Assembly (NCBI GenBank): GCA_017554335.1
Contig: JAFZIO010000055.1
Span: 80,829-144,828 of the forward strand
Source of the DNA: Bacteroidales bacterium
GTDB lineage: Bacteria > Bacteroidota > Bacteroidia > Bacteroidales > UBA932
Direction: 5' to 3'
DNA: 64,000 nucleotides
This document shows positions 40,474 to 50,090 of this stretch, in pieces; positions within the stretch are counted from its first letter, which is position 1, and each line of letters begins with the position of its first letter. A model generated the notes under the pieces. The model was not told where the DNA came from. It did no database searches and saw nothing but the letters and a program-made list of their open reading frames with translations. Made by a program: the position numbers and the translations under genes.

Positions 40474-42585
40474 CTATTCAGAATAGTTTTCTACCGTCCA
40501 GCCGGACGGGATTTTAGCTGCGCCCGTCCCCCCCCAGTCGGCAGATGGTGCCTTGATAAAGGTACCGGAAGCAGCGACGCCGGTAACCCAATTTGAAGTG
40601 TTAGTACCCATTCCAGATGTCGCAAGACAAGTGATCTTTTTGAGCTTTGAGCAATTTTGGAACATTCCCTGGTAAGCTGTTGTAGCAATCGTGGGAGCCG
40701 GAAGAAGAGGAGATTCAGTCAAGCTGGAACAACCACTGAACATTGTTAGATAACAAGATGTTCCAAGGGTTGTAGCAGGCAATTCGGGGGCTGTAGTCAT
40801 CTTATTGCATCCCTCAAACATACTGGCATAGGCCTGGTTCGTCCCCGATTCGAAAGATGTCGCAGGCAAACGGTCAATGGGTGTCTCGGTAAACCCTGTA
40901 CATCCTTTAAACATCAACTTACAGCCAGACTGTCCAACTGTAGTTACATTGAGTGTTAACTTTTTCCCTTCTTTCAGAGTCAGCCAAGTCATTTGCCAGA
41001 AAGTACGCTGGAAATTAGCGTTCCCAATAGTAGTCCTGGGTGTCCACACATCACCAACCTTATCGCACAACAAGTACATCAGCTCCCCATAAACATAACA
41101 GCTTACATCCTGATTACTGGAGTTCTTAGAAGTAAACAATGCCTTGGGGCTACTGTTGGATTGACCCACAGTAGACATGTTCGTACGGAAAGAAACCTTG
41201 TCACCTACATTAGTAAGAGTAATTGCCTCATTAGCTGTATAATTAGACCAGTTGGAACCGTCGGTACTATATTGAACGTAAGTGCTACCACTTGTCCCAT
41301 ACCGGAATTTAATAATGGTCCCGGCAGTACGGGCTTCTATGGTGAAGCCATCATATGTAACTACTTTTTCAATCGTGCGGACATAAGCTAAACCAGAACC
41401 GGGAATGGAGGCGGGGCTAGGAATTACGATGGTGGTACCGTTGTCGGCAATATCGAAGGAGTTGGCAAAGCCCGCCATCCAGTAGTTGGTGACTGAACCA
41501 CTCCAAGGGATGTAAATGTATTTATTGGGGGCGGAAGCGGAAAGCACCAGGGAACCATGGGCGCCCCAGATATCCATAGGCATCCAGGTAGCTTTCTGAC
41601 TGTCTATGAGATTACTCCAATCCGTTTCGTCAGGAAGATCTTCTCCGGATAAAGGGACAAAACTATTATCCTTGAGCTCACCCAAATCCCACGGATGCTC
41701 GGCTCCTTCATTCTCGGTCTTCCAGCTTCCGTTTGCGACCATCACATGCCGGGAGCCTCCTACTCTGGGCCAACTGCTGTATGAAGGAAGCTGATAGGCC
41801 TTGTTGGCAACAAGGGCATTTCTGTTCTTATAAAAATGGGAGTAATCGTCTCCTATTTTAAGGGCAAAGTAATAATCTGCGGTCTCTGACGCTGCTATCA
41901 CCGGAATACCGCTCACATAGTAGCCTTCTTCATTTTCAAGAGTATCTGCATAGCCGGTGATGGGGATGCCGGCGTCGCCGGTGTCCACCGTCACAGCACC
42001 GTTAGAGGCGGATATGCCTGAAATAATGGCAGGGCGAAGGGCATTACAGGCCAGCTGGATGGTTCCGGAAGCACTTGTGTATGGAATATAAAACTGTACG
42101 TAAGTTTTAGGCTTCACCATCTGGATTGTAGCCGAAAAGATTTGCTCCGCTCCTATCGTTTCCACTGTGTAAGGAACGTTGCTGGCGTAGAAATAGTATG
42201 TGTCTGTACCCTCGTCAAATGTCCACTTGTTGTCGTTTTCGACATATGTGGGATGGGCGTTATTACCGTAGGGCAGATAAACGGCCTGGAGGTTTCCTGA
42301 TGCACCAAATATTGGAGCGTCCACATATGCTTCAGTCCAAACCGTACCGTTATACGAAGTAGTGAGATAGCCCGTAGTACAACCGGAGATAAAGATAAAT
42401 ACTTTGTCTCCGTTTTCCCAGTCGGTTTTAATACCTTTGGTGCCGTCCGGATGTTGGATGGTGATGTTGAAACGAAGATTGGAGAGATCAACCCGGTTCC
42501 CGTCATTGATCAAAACGGGTTCCTCCTGCCGGCACGCAGTAAATGCCAGCAGCAGGGTGAGCAGTGTGATAAACCATTTTCTCAT
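40474..42585 (-). CDS. Fimbrillin-like lipoprotein with BspA-type leucine-rich repeats
   Basis: The 703-residue protein has lipobox FTAC and a first beta strand ending in a TKG site (HPDGTKG), as in fimbrillins that are cleaved after an early Arg or Lys. The middle is beta rich. The last 150 residues hold leucine-rich BspA-like repeats of about 24 residues: ASMFEGCNKMTTAPELPATT and LTMFSGCSSLTESPLLPAPT, each with a xxCYxxMFxGC core. The end reads IPSGWTVENYSE. GGAGGAG 8 nt before the ATG at 42585 supports that start. It is the last gene of the fimbrial operon and probably a tip or adhesin component. Confidence 0.82.
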   Translation of the reverse strand: MRKWFITLLTLLLAFTACRQEEPVLINDGNRVDLSNLRFNITIQHPDGTKGIKTDWENGDKVFIFISGCTTGYLTTSYNGTVWTEAYVDAPIFGASGNLQAVYLPYGNNAHPTYVENDNKWTFDEGTDTYYFYASNVPYTVETIGAEQIFSATIQMVKPKTYVQFYIPYTSASGTIQLACNALRPAIISGISASNGAVTVDTGDAGIPITGYADTLENEEGYYVSGIPVIAASETADYYFALKIGDDYSHFYKNRNALVANKAYQLPSYSSWPRVGGSRHVMVANGSWKTENEGAEHPWDLGELKDNSFVPLSGEDLPDETDWSNLIDSQKATWMPMDIWGAHGSLVLSASAPNKYIYIPWSGSVTNYWMAGFANSFDIADNGTTIVIPSPASIPGSGLAYVRTIEKVVTYDGFTIEARTAGTIIKFRYGTSGSTYVQYSTDGSNWSNYTANEAITLTNVGDKVSFRTNMSTVGQSNSSPKALFTSKNSSNQDVSCYVYGELMYLLCDKVGDVWTPRTTIGNANFQRTFWQMTWLTLKEGKKLTLNVTTVGQSGCKLMFKGCTGFTETPIDRLPATSFESGTNQAYASMFEGCNKMTTAPELPATTLGTSCYLTMFSGCSSLTESPLLPAPTIATTAYQGMFQNCSKLKKITCLATSGMGTNTSNWVTGVAASGTFIKAPSADWGGTGAAKIPSGWTVENYSE

Positions 42586-42602
42586 TATCGTCTCCTCCAT
42601 CG

Positions 42603-45600
42603 TTAAAAATCTTCTTCCGCATCAAACGGACTCTCCGGGAATTCGGGTCTGAAGCCATTACGGACGGTCCAGCCGACGGGGATTCCGCTGGCACTATTCC
42701 TGGGCCAGGAGGCCGAGTTGCTCTGGGTAAACGTACCGGTAGCAGCAACATTCTGCAGCCAGTCAGTGGTACTTCCGTTAATGCAGATATCACTGACAGC
42801 CACACATCTGACAACGTTCAGCAGGGAACAGCCATAGAACATTCGGCGATAGCAATCTTTTACCAATGCAGAGGCCGGAAGGTCAGGGGCCGACGTCAGG
42901 CCTGTACAACCCTCAAACATGGAATAATAACAGGCTTCCGCAAGCGTAGTGGCAGGCAATTCAGGAGCGGACGTCAAACCCGTACATCCCTTGAACATAG
43001 CCTTATAGCAACTGGTAGCCAAGCCGGACACAGGCAGGAATCCGTCAGGAAGATCAGCCAGAGAAGTACATCCCTCAAACATGCTCTCGTAACATGATGC
43101 CGCGAGTGTTGAGACAGGCAACTCCGGAATGGCCGTTAAACCTGTGCAACCCTTGAACATGGCCTTATAGCAGCTCGGCTTGCATGTAAGCATCGGCATA
43201 ATCAGTTCAGACGCATCTGTAAGGTTTTCATGGCCACTGAAACACTCATAGAAAGTCCAGTCACCAGTAATCCCACTTGATCCCAGTGCAGGATAATCAT
43301 CGCCCACGATAAGGGAGGCAATGTTTCCGCCGATTGAAAAATGGCCGTCCTTCTGAGTCTTGTCTGAACCGGGACTATAGCAGTAGAACCTGCTGGAACC
43401 GCCCCAAGCGTTAATAGTTGCGGTTGATCGGAAGAAAACCTTGATGCCTCTTGGAATCTCAATCTCAGAATTCTTGGTATACGTCTGCCAACCTTCTTCG
43501 TTGTAGTTATACTCCAGATTGTCCTGATTGACAACAACGATACAACCACCTATTGTATCATAATCGGCCTGCACGTAGAATTGGCCAGTAAATCCTGATA
43601 CATTGATAAAAGAGGTGTAGCCTTTTATGAAATAATCGTTAGCTACCCAGATGGTGGTTGCGCTGGCGCTGGTATTGGACTTGAAATAACTGGAGAAAGT
43701 GACCGTACCGTCCGTGACGGGGAGACTGTTATACTCGTCCAAGGTGAGTGTCCTGATAAACTGGATGGTTTGCTTTCCTGCATACCCTTCAGTATCCGAT
43801 ATTGAGAGACCCGATTGAACGGGAAGATTGTTGTCGGTAATCTCGTTATCCGGAGTAAGGGTAGGACGCTCTGCCTCCATCGTGAATTCCAGAGGGAACA
43901 TAGATGTCGGCAAGCCGGCGGGAATGGTAACATTCACGATCTGCCTTGCTCCTTTTTGAAGAGCAAGCTCGGAAGAAGCGCAGGTAACTGTCATGGACTG
44001 TTTCTTCTGCAGGGTAATTTCCACCTCCCTGTACAGGGGATATTCCTCGAAGGTGTACAGGTTCCGTCCGGTTATCTTGATTTTTTGCGTTTTAGTCTGG
44101 GAACCTGGCGCCTTTGTATTGAAGCGGACAATCCTGAATCCAGGTTCTCCGCCCATGGTCTGTGAAGCCGGATAGAAACTTTGGACCTCATTGCCTACGT
44201 CATCGTACAGGATAAGAATGTCTTCCGATTCGCCGTCCATTTGCTCAAGTTCTACGGATACTGCGCCCCAGTCCACATTTGGCTCAGAAGAGTTAATGTC
44301 GTTGAAGAACCGGGCATAAATATAATAGTATCCTTCTTCATTGGGGCCTGTATAGGTCTTTGCCATGAACGGCTCTACGACAAGACGCGTCTGGCCGTTT
44401 GAAATATCGGAAAGATGCCTCATGGAGATATCGGCCGATATATCCTCTGCACCGGAAGACTGTGCTGCCGCCTCCGGAGTGGAAACGCCTATGGAAGAGA
44501 TGCGGTTGAGCTGGATGTTGTACCTGAAATTCCTGTATATTGGATAATACTGGTAAATTGACTGATAATTCACCACCTTGGTCTCCATCAGGTCAAGACG
44601 GTAATAGTAATACTCTTCGTCGCCGAATTTTCCGCGGATGATAACGAACGTAGGTTCCAGGTTATCGTTGGGAATATTCCGTTCATACAGATAGAAACCC
44701 TGATCGGGGTCATTCTTGTCGTACCGGATTACCCTGCCGCCGCTGGTCGACGGATCCTCAAACATGGCCGCACTAGGAATAACATGGTCAAATTCCACGT
44801 TTGGAGACAAATAACCAAGATACTCAAGATCTTCATCCAAATTCTTGAAACTGCAACGCTCGTATCCGCTGAAACGGTAACTTTCGCCAAAATTATAATT
44901 AAAGTTAAAGGCATCCTTTATGTCACCGGCATTACTCCGGTACGGAGCAACAGATCCATTCTTGGGATAATAAATCACAGCATAGCTATAAAGCTCAAAA
45001 CCGTCTTCCGGAGCCGTAGAGTCGGTCACCTGGATTTTGGCATAATTACGTATAAGGGGTACGTGCTTCATGGCCGCAGCAGCTTCATCTGAGGGCAAAT
45101 ATGACCCTCCCTCCATAATGGGGTTGTTATGGCTGTCCACCTTTGCGTGGACAGCAGGCATATTCACCCTCTGCCAATACGCCTGTTTACCCTCATAAGA
45201 CTGAAGTGTCGGAAGAATCTGATACGCGTATGAACCGGTAACAAGCTGGTTCTCATCTATATTGCCAAGGAAGTACACGGTACGGTGTGAGTCTGTAAGC
45301 TCAAGCTGAACCTTGAACGAATACATTGTCACAGATGTAACTCCGTCTGTAAGAGGATAATCAGCCACTTCGCCAACCGGAACTTCTTCCACCACAGGAA
45401 CTCCATGCTCATCCAAAATAATCTCGGCCTTCCTGATATACTTGATACTCTGGGTGCCGCCGCAGACAATAAGATAAAGCTTGTCCGGATCCAGATAGGG
45501 ATCTCCGGTAATAAGGCCCTCGCTTCCTTCAACGCCCTTGGTTGTTGGAGCAACGCGCACATCCGGTACGGAGAACGTAAATGTCACAGGCTTGCCCTCA

Positions 45601-45698
45601 AGGGACGGGTCCCACTCTCCGGGGATTTCACTCTCCAGATTGGGCACACAAGCCATTACGGCAAACAGCGCAATCATGTATGCAAGCAGCCTTCTCAT
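42603..45698 (-). CDS. Large fimbrial lipoprotein with leucine-rich repeats
   Basis: The 1031-residue protein has lipobox VMAC and a first strand with TFTFSVPDVRVAPTTKG, the fimbrillin strand followed by a Lys site. The long beta-rich middle (about 50-800) resembles large Bacteroidales surface lipoproteins of the DUF4906 kind, which occur in Mfa-type loci. The last 180 residues carry at least four BspA-like repeats, for example SMFEGCTGLTSAPDLPASA. The end, GIPVGWTVRNG, matches the last gene of the operon. It overlaps the preceding gene by 4 nt. Confidence 0.8.
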   Translation of the reverse strand: MRRLLAYMIALFAVMACVPNLESEIPGEWDPSLEGKPVTFTFSVPDVRVAPTTKGVEGSEGLITGDPYLDPDKLYLIVCGGTQSIKYIRKAEIILDEHGVPVVEEVPVGEVADYPLTDGVTSVTMYSFKVQLELTDSHRTVYFLGNIDENQLVTGSYAYQILPTLQSYEGKQAYWQRVNMPAVHAKVDSHNNPIMEGGSYLPSDEAAAAMKHVPLIRNYAKIQVTDSTAPEDGFELYSYAVIYYPKNGSVAPYRSNAGDIKDAFNFNYNFGESYRFSGYERCSFKNLDEDLEYLGYLSPNVEFDHVIPSAAMFEDPSTSGGRVIRYDKNDPDQGFYLYERNIPNDNLEPTFVIIRGKFGDEEYYYYRLDLMETKVVNYQSIYQYYPIYRNFRYNIQLNRISSIGVSTPEAAAQSSGAEDISADISMRHLSDISNGQTRLVVEPFMAKTYTGPNEEGYYYIYARFFNDINSSEPNVDWGAVSVELEQMDGESEDILILYDDVGNEVQSFYPASQTMGGEPGFRIVRFNTKAPGSQTKTQKIKITGRNLYTFEEYPLYREVEITLQKKQSMTVTCASSELALQKGARQIVNVTIPAGLPTSMFPLEFTMEAERPTLTPDNEITDNNLPVQSGLSISDTEGYAGKQTIQFIRTLTLDEYNSLPVTDGTVTFSSYFKSNTSASATTIWVANDYFIKGYTSFINVSGFTGQFYVQADYDTIGGCIVVVNQDNLEYNYNEEGWQTYTKNSEIEIPRGIKVFFRSTATINAWGGSSRFYCYSPGSDKTQKDGHFSIGGNIASLIVGDDYPALGSSGITGDWTFYECFSGHENLTDASELIMPMLTCKPSCYKAMFKGCTGLTAIPELPVSTLAASCYESMFEGCTSLADLPDGFLPVSGLATSCYKAMFKGCTGLTSAPELPATTLAEACYYSMFEGCTGLTSAPDLPASALVKDCYRRMFYGCSLLNVVRCVAVSDICINGSTTDWLQNVAATGTFTQSNSASWPRNSASGIPVGWTVRNGFRPEFPESPFDAEEDF

Positions 45699-48412
45699 CT
45701 TTCCTTATCTCCCCAAATAAACTGATCACGCGGATTATGACGAGGATCTCCCTCCAGTCCGTCAATTTCATCCCAATACCAGGAATCATACACGCAACGG
45801 AGCAGGGCTGTTTTACTGCTGTCATCCACAACGCTGCTTCCCGATACCTTGATAGCACCGTTTGCCGACCAATATACGCTGCCGTTATTGAACAGGAATT
45901 CAAAGAAGCCCTTTGCAGAAAGCTGGCCGATAAAGTTGATTTCCGCCTTGGTAGGAAGGCGCCAGCGCCCGGCGGGGAAACCGTCTTCCTGAAAAGCCGC
46001 GCAGCGATACTCGGCATATTTCATGTCAAGATTACCAAATTCAATACCGCTGAATTTTGAGGAAATACGGTAGCTTGGAGCCACCATGTTTTCCGTTCTG
46101 GTAGACTTCTCTGTGGGATAATACCACTTGAGAGACCTGTACTGCTCATCCCCGTACAGGGCCTTGGCCTTGTTGAAGCCAGTCCTTGTCCGGTCAGGCT
46201 CGTAAGTACCATAGGGATTCATCTCCGGAGAAAGCGGGCGTATTGATTCAAGAATAGTATGGTCATGAACTTTGTCCGCTTCCGTACTACCGTTAATGGT
46301 GAAGATATACAAGCCCGGATACTTTACAGGACTATCAAGATTATTGACATTATTCTCACGCGGATCACCGATTACGAACTTGGAAGTGGAGGGCAGAACG
46401 GTAACATGGATATCATATATCTCCTTGGAACCTCCAGTGTACCATACAGTCTGCCATTGATACTCTCTTTTATTATTATCCGTTTTTAATGTGAAGTATC
46501 TGTCTTCGGTTCCCTGAGGGGATTTTGTCTCAGATCTCACAAAACGTCCGCCGTTCACATAGACATAACCCCAGGGCTTATCGGCCCATGGCTCTGAACT
46601 ATTCGGATCCGTATAACCATAAAGGTCCTTTGTAGCGGTACTTGCCGGATTACGCCTCTGTATCTCTGTATCCGAATTGCGGAGTTTTTCAATGTAGATA
46701 CCCGGACGCTGCACAACTGTTATGTGCCGCAGGTACTGAGAGTAAGTAACGGACGTAGGATCATCGACCAAATCGGTATGGATAATATCAAAATCAATGG
46801 TATATACAGAATAGTCAAAGTCGTCCTTGGTGTTGTCATTCACCAACTCGTGGTTAAGTATGATTGCCGTAGATGTGTTTGTGAGCCACTTGGACGGCTC
46901 CCATTTCTCCTTTCCGGCGGGCTGGTTGGTATAATCCAGATAATAACCGTCGTCCGCATTACCCCGTATCCAGGCGTGAAGCTTATTATTATACGCGTTC
47001 AATACGTAGCCATTTTTGCCAATTTCCCCCATAAATGGCCTTGTTGCCGTAACGCTGCCGTTTACCACCGTCACATTATGGCTGGACAGGAAGGGAATAG
47101 TGAGCGTATTCATATTATTGATCTCCCATGACGCCTTGTCCACGGACAGATAACGGGCCTTGCTGATTACTGCATATTTATTGATAGCCAGGGACTTGTT
47201 CTGCCAGTCCAGAAGATAGCAGGTAGGATCGAGGACTGCCTTGCCCTCGTCCGTCTCAGATCCAAGGATGGACACGTCTACAAAGAAACCGTACCATTTG
47301 TTGCGCTTCAGCTCATTGAACGGCAGATATACCTTGTAATAGTACTTGCGCCTGTCGTAGTCATAACCGTTCCGGGCAAGCCGTCTCCAGTCCATCTCCA
47401 GCTTTATGTACGGAGGCTCCGGGGGAAGCCCGTTCTCAAGAGCGCCATCAACATAGTCAATTTCCGAATAAACTGACTTGTCTGTCGACCAAGTTGACGG
47501 ATAGGAATACATGGGCCATGTGGTTATGTAGTCCTTGCCGCCCACATTCTCGGGCTCGAAATAACTGGTGCCGTTTGCCCTTACAAAAGGTCTTCTGCAA
47601 GACTCATCCCTGTAAAAGAAGTATTCAGGATCAGGATCCTTGGTAGCCATATCCGGCAGGGGCGCATTGTCATTACTGCTCAGCACCACGGATTTGATTC
47701 CGTCCATAAGATAGGCACGCATGGTGTGCAGGACCGGCTCCCATATCTCGTCAAGGTCATGCGCGCTGTCCTGGTGGTGAAGGGTTACACTGGCGGCAAC
47801 GTTTACGCCGATGGTGAGCTTTGAGGCAAAACGATATACCGGAATTGTTGCAACCACGTTAATGGCGGCATCTTCATCATACTGAACAACAGCACTGCCA
47901 TCCATCATGAAACCAGGCTGAACGTAGTCGGATTCATTATGGGCAAAATCAGTCAAGACGCGTCTTGCCGCCAGGTCATTGCGGGACGTTGCCGATAAAT
48001 CACTGATGAACGATGAATCAAAATTGACCAGTGCGTACACCGTTGCCTGATTGTTGTTTGCCGATGTGAAAATATACCCGATAATATCTTTCTTGACTAC
48101 CAGGTTAAAAGTCTCGGACCAGTTGCCGGGCGTCATGGAGTCGCTGCTCAGTTCCTTGCGGACATGGAAGACCGCGTCGGCATCGGCAGAAGGGGCGGAT
48201 CCGGGATAGAAGAGGAAATCTACAGACCTTATGATGTTTTCATTGAAAGCCTGTTCTCCGTCTTTTGTAGGATCTGCCTTTGTGAGGGCGGCATCGTCAC
48301 ACAATATCGTAAGCTGCAAATCCGGCGTCTCCATAGAGGGCACAACTTCTTTTGCACATCCGTTAACCAGGAGTGCAAGCAGCAAAACGATATGAAGCAT
48401 GCGCCTATTCAT
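45695..48412 (-). CDS. Large fimbrial lipoprotein with FISUMP-like C-terminus
   Basis: The 905-residue protein begins MNRRMLHIVLLLALLVNGC (lipobox VNGC) and has a first strand plus LTKADPT site, as in fimbrillins. Residues of about 60 to 760 are beta rich with no recognised family. The last 130 residues include GRWRLPTKAEINFIGQLS, VYWSANGAIKV and ALLRCVYDSWYWDE, the pattern of FISUMP/C-type-lectin-like modules. It may be a tip or base subunit. The ATG at 48412 overlaps the upstream gene by 8 nt. Confidence 0.75.
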   Translation of the reverse strand: MNRRMLHIVLLLALLVNGCAKEVVPSMETPDLQLTILCDDAALTKADPTKDGEQAFNENIIRSVDFLFYPGSAPSADADAVFHVRKELSSDSMTPGNWSETFNLVVKKDIIGYIFTSANNNQATVYALVNFDSSFISDLSATSRNDLAARRVLTDFAHNESDYVQPGFMMDGSAVVQYDEDAAINVVATIPVYRFASKLTIGVNVAASVTLHHQDSAHDLDEIWEPVLHTMRAYLMDGIKSVVLSSNDNAPLPDMATKDPDPEYFFYRDESCRRPFVRANGTSYFEPENVGGKDYITTWPMYSYPSTWSTDKSVYSEIDYVDGALENGLPPEPPYIKLEMDWRRLARNGYDYDRRKYYYKVYLPFNELKRNKWYGFFVDVSILGSETDEGKAVLDPTCYLLDWQNKSLAINKYAVISKARYLSVDKASWEINNMNTLTIPFLSSHNVTVVNGSVTATRPFMGEIGKNGYVLNAYNNKLHAWIRGNADDGYYLDYTNQPAGKEKWEPSKWLTNTSTAIILNHELVNDNTKDDFDYSVYTIDFDIIHTDLVDDPTSVTYSQYLRHITVVQRPGIYIEKLRNSDTEIQRRNPASTATKDLYGYTDPNSSEPWADKPWGYVYVNGGRFVRSETKSPQGTEDRYFTLKTDNNKREYQWQTVWYTGGSKEIYDIHVTVLPSTSKFVIGDPRENNVNNLDSPVKYPGLYIFTINGSTEADKVHDHTILESIRPLSPEMNPYGTYEPDRTRTGFNKAKALYGDEQYRSLKWYYPTEKSTRTENMVAPSYRISSKFSGIEFGNLDMKYAEYRCAAFQEDGFPAGRWRLPTKAEINFIGQLSAKGFFEFLFNNGSVYWSANGAIKVSGSSVVDDSSKTALLRCVYDSWYWDEIDGLEGDPRHNPRDQFIWGDKER

Positions 48413-50090
48413 TCGTAAAATACGTGTACCACAAAGGGTCAAGCCTGAACCTGTAACTGTCTATGGATTCAGAACCGAGGTCTACATAAATACCTTCCCT
48501 TGTTTCCACACAGAAATGAAGGTCAATACTCTGTCCTTCCAACTGCTGGTCTGTATAAACGGCCGTATTGGCCTTAACCTCAACGGTTATCTGGCAATCT
48601 TCTATGCGCCCGTTCTCAAGATTATTCTGGCCGTTACTATAGATGACTTCCGACAGAGGGCTTACGATGAAGGCATTCGGAAGCTGCGAGCCATCTGCCG
48701 GGACAGGTTCAATGAAAAGCGTCGCTCCTACAGGAGTAGAAATAATAATCTCACCCCTTACGATATTCTCCCCTTCAATACCTGCCACGGTATGCCAGAA
48801 ATAGATGTCATAGAATCCGTCGTCCGTCTCCGTCTTGTAGAATGATCTGGTCGGAGTCTCAAATACCGTAAAACGGCGGATCACATTTACAGTACCTTCA
48901 GTAAAGTCAAAAGAATGGCTCTCCCACTCCCAAGGCATCACCTGCACCTTTAATTGCAGCTTCATAGTTTCCTCTACGAAGCATGCGTATACAATCCATG
49001 TGTGGTTGCGGGAGAACACGTCATTGGAGTCCATTGAGAAACGGGCGGTCTGAACGTCTCCGTCCGGAGTTGTGCGATATAAAATCCTTCCGGAGATGGT
49101 CTTGTCTGTCTCACGCAGATAAATGGGGCCAACCTGGGAATCGGCCGACACAGCGGCATCGAGCCTTGACTCATAGTGGTCTGCCGTTTCTGTCTCATTC
49201 CCAAAGCCACGGAAGAAAAGGGACTCCGGGTCTTCCACTATAGAGAGTTTACTGTTGGAGATAAGCGGATTCCCGCCTGAGCCGCTTATTGAGGCTGACA
49301 AGGGAACATAGTTTGGAGTATCTCCAAGGTCAAACGTCCTATCTGTGAACAGGCGTTCGGTAGTTGATATCTGACAATCCTTGCCGTCATTTGTACCGTC
49401 AAACGACACGCCTACTATCTCACAGGCATCGTTTGCAATATCGGCAGGAGTTTCTCCGCTGGCAGGAATACCCTGCTGGCAGAACACAAAGCGTATCTTG
49501 GAGACGGCCCTGATAAGTCTGATTGTGCTTATGTTAAGAACCGGATAGCCGCCTGTAACATCGCCCCCCTTAAGTACACCGGACATAGGAAGGCCCGCAT
49601 CCGGAACTGCCCTTGTGAGAGGCCAGTTGCCGCCTATTTTGTTTATTACCAGCTGGTCAAGAGCATCACGTGATGTTCCCTCCCCAGGCACATCTGTTAC
49701 AGCAGATGCCGCATTTGCCACTACATATACGTCAACCTTGGGGCGTGAAGAGGAAGACAGCAAGTTGAACATGGCTTCAGTCAGCGGCAGACCGAAGCGG
49801 GTAATTGTAGAGTTGGGGATTCCGGTTCTTTGTAAATCTGTCCCGAAGCTCTTGTAACTTATAAGAGTTCCGTCATCAGACAGGAATGCCCAGATCTGAA
49901 GCGAAGTTATTCTCAACTCATCGTCAAGCGGGTTAACTGTTCCGGTTTCCGCCCGCGTCATTACTGAGCCGGGAATGTACAGTGACACCATAAGCTGGGT
50001 ATCTTCCCGGCTTATATTATCTCTTATGCACGACACGGCCGACAGCACCATAAGCGCTGCCAATACTATGATATGCCTTATCCTGTACAT
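48405..50090 (-). CDS. Fimbrial subunit lipoprotein
   Basis: The 561-residue protein has lipobox AVSC near residue 21. LMVSLYIPGSVMTRAETG is the classic fimbrillin first strand followed by a TRA cleavage site. RLIRAVSKIRFVFC near residue 195 is the conserved basic core segment of fimbrillin-type N-terminal domains. It probably is a minor or accessory pilin. Its start codon is next to the stop of the preceding gene, with no gap, which points to translational coupling. Confidence 0.78.
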   Translation of the reverse strand: MYRIRHIIVLAALMVLSAVSCIRDNISREDTQLMVSLYIPGSVMTRAETGTVNPLDDELRITSLQIWAFLSDDGTLISYKSFGTDLQRTGIPNSTITRFGLPLTEAMFNLLSSSSRPKVDVYVVANAASAVTDVPGEGTSRDALDQLVINKIGGNWPLTRAVPDAGLPMSGVLKGGDVTGGYPVLNISTIRLIRAVSKIRFVFCQQGIPASGETPADIANDACEIVGVSFDGTNDGKDCQISTTERLFTDRTFDLGDTPNYVPLSASISGSGGNPLISNSKLSIVEDPESLFFRGFGNETETADHYESRLDAAVSADSQVGPIYLRETDKTISGRILYRTTPDGDVQTARFSMDSNDVFSRNHTWIVYACFVEETMKLQLKVQVMPWEWESHSFDFTEGTVNVIRRFTVFETPTRSFYKTETDDGFYDIYFWHTVAGIEGENIVRGEIIISTPVGATLFIEPVPADGSQLPNAFIVSPLSEVIYSNGQNNLENGRIEDCQITVEVKANTAVYTDQQLEGQSIDLHFCVETREGIYVDLGSESIDSYRFRLDPLWYTYFTNE

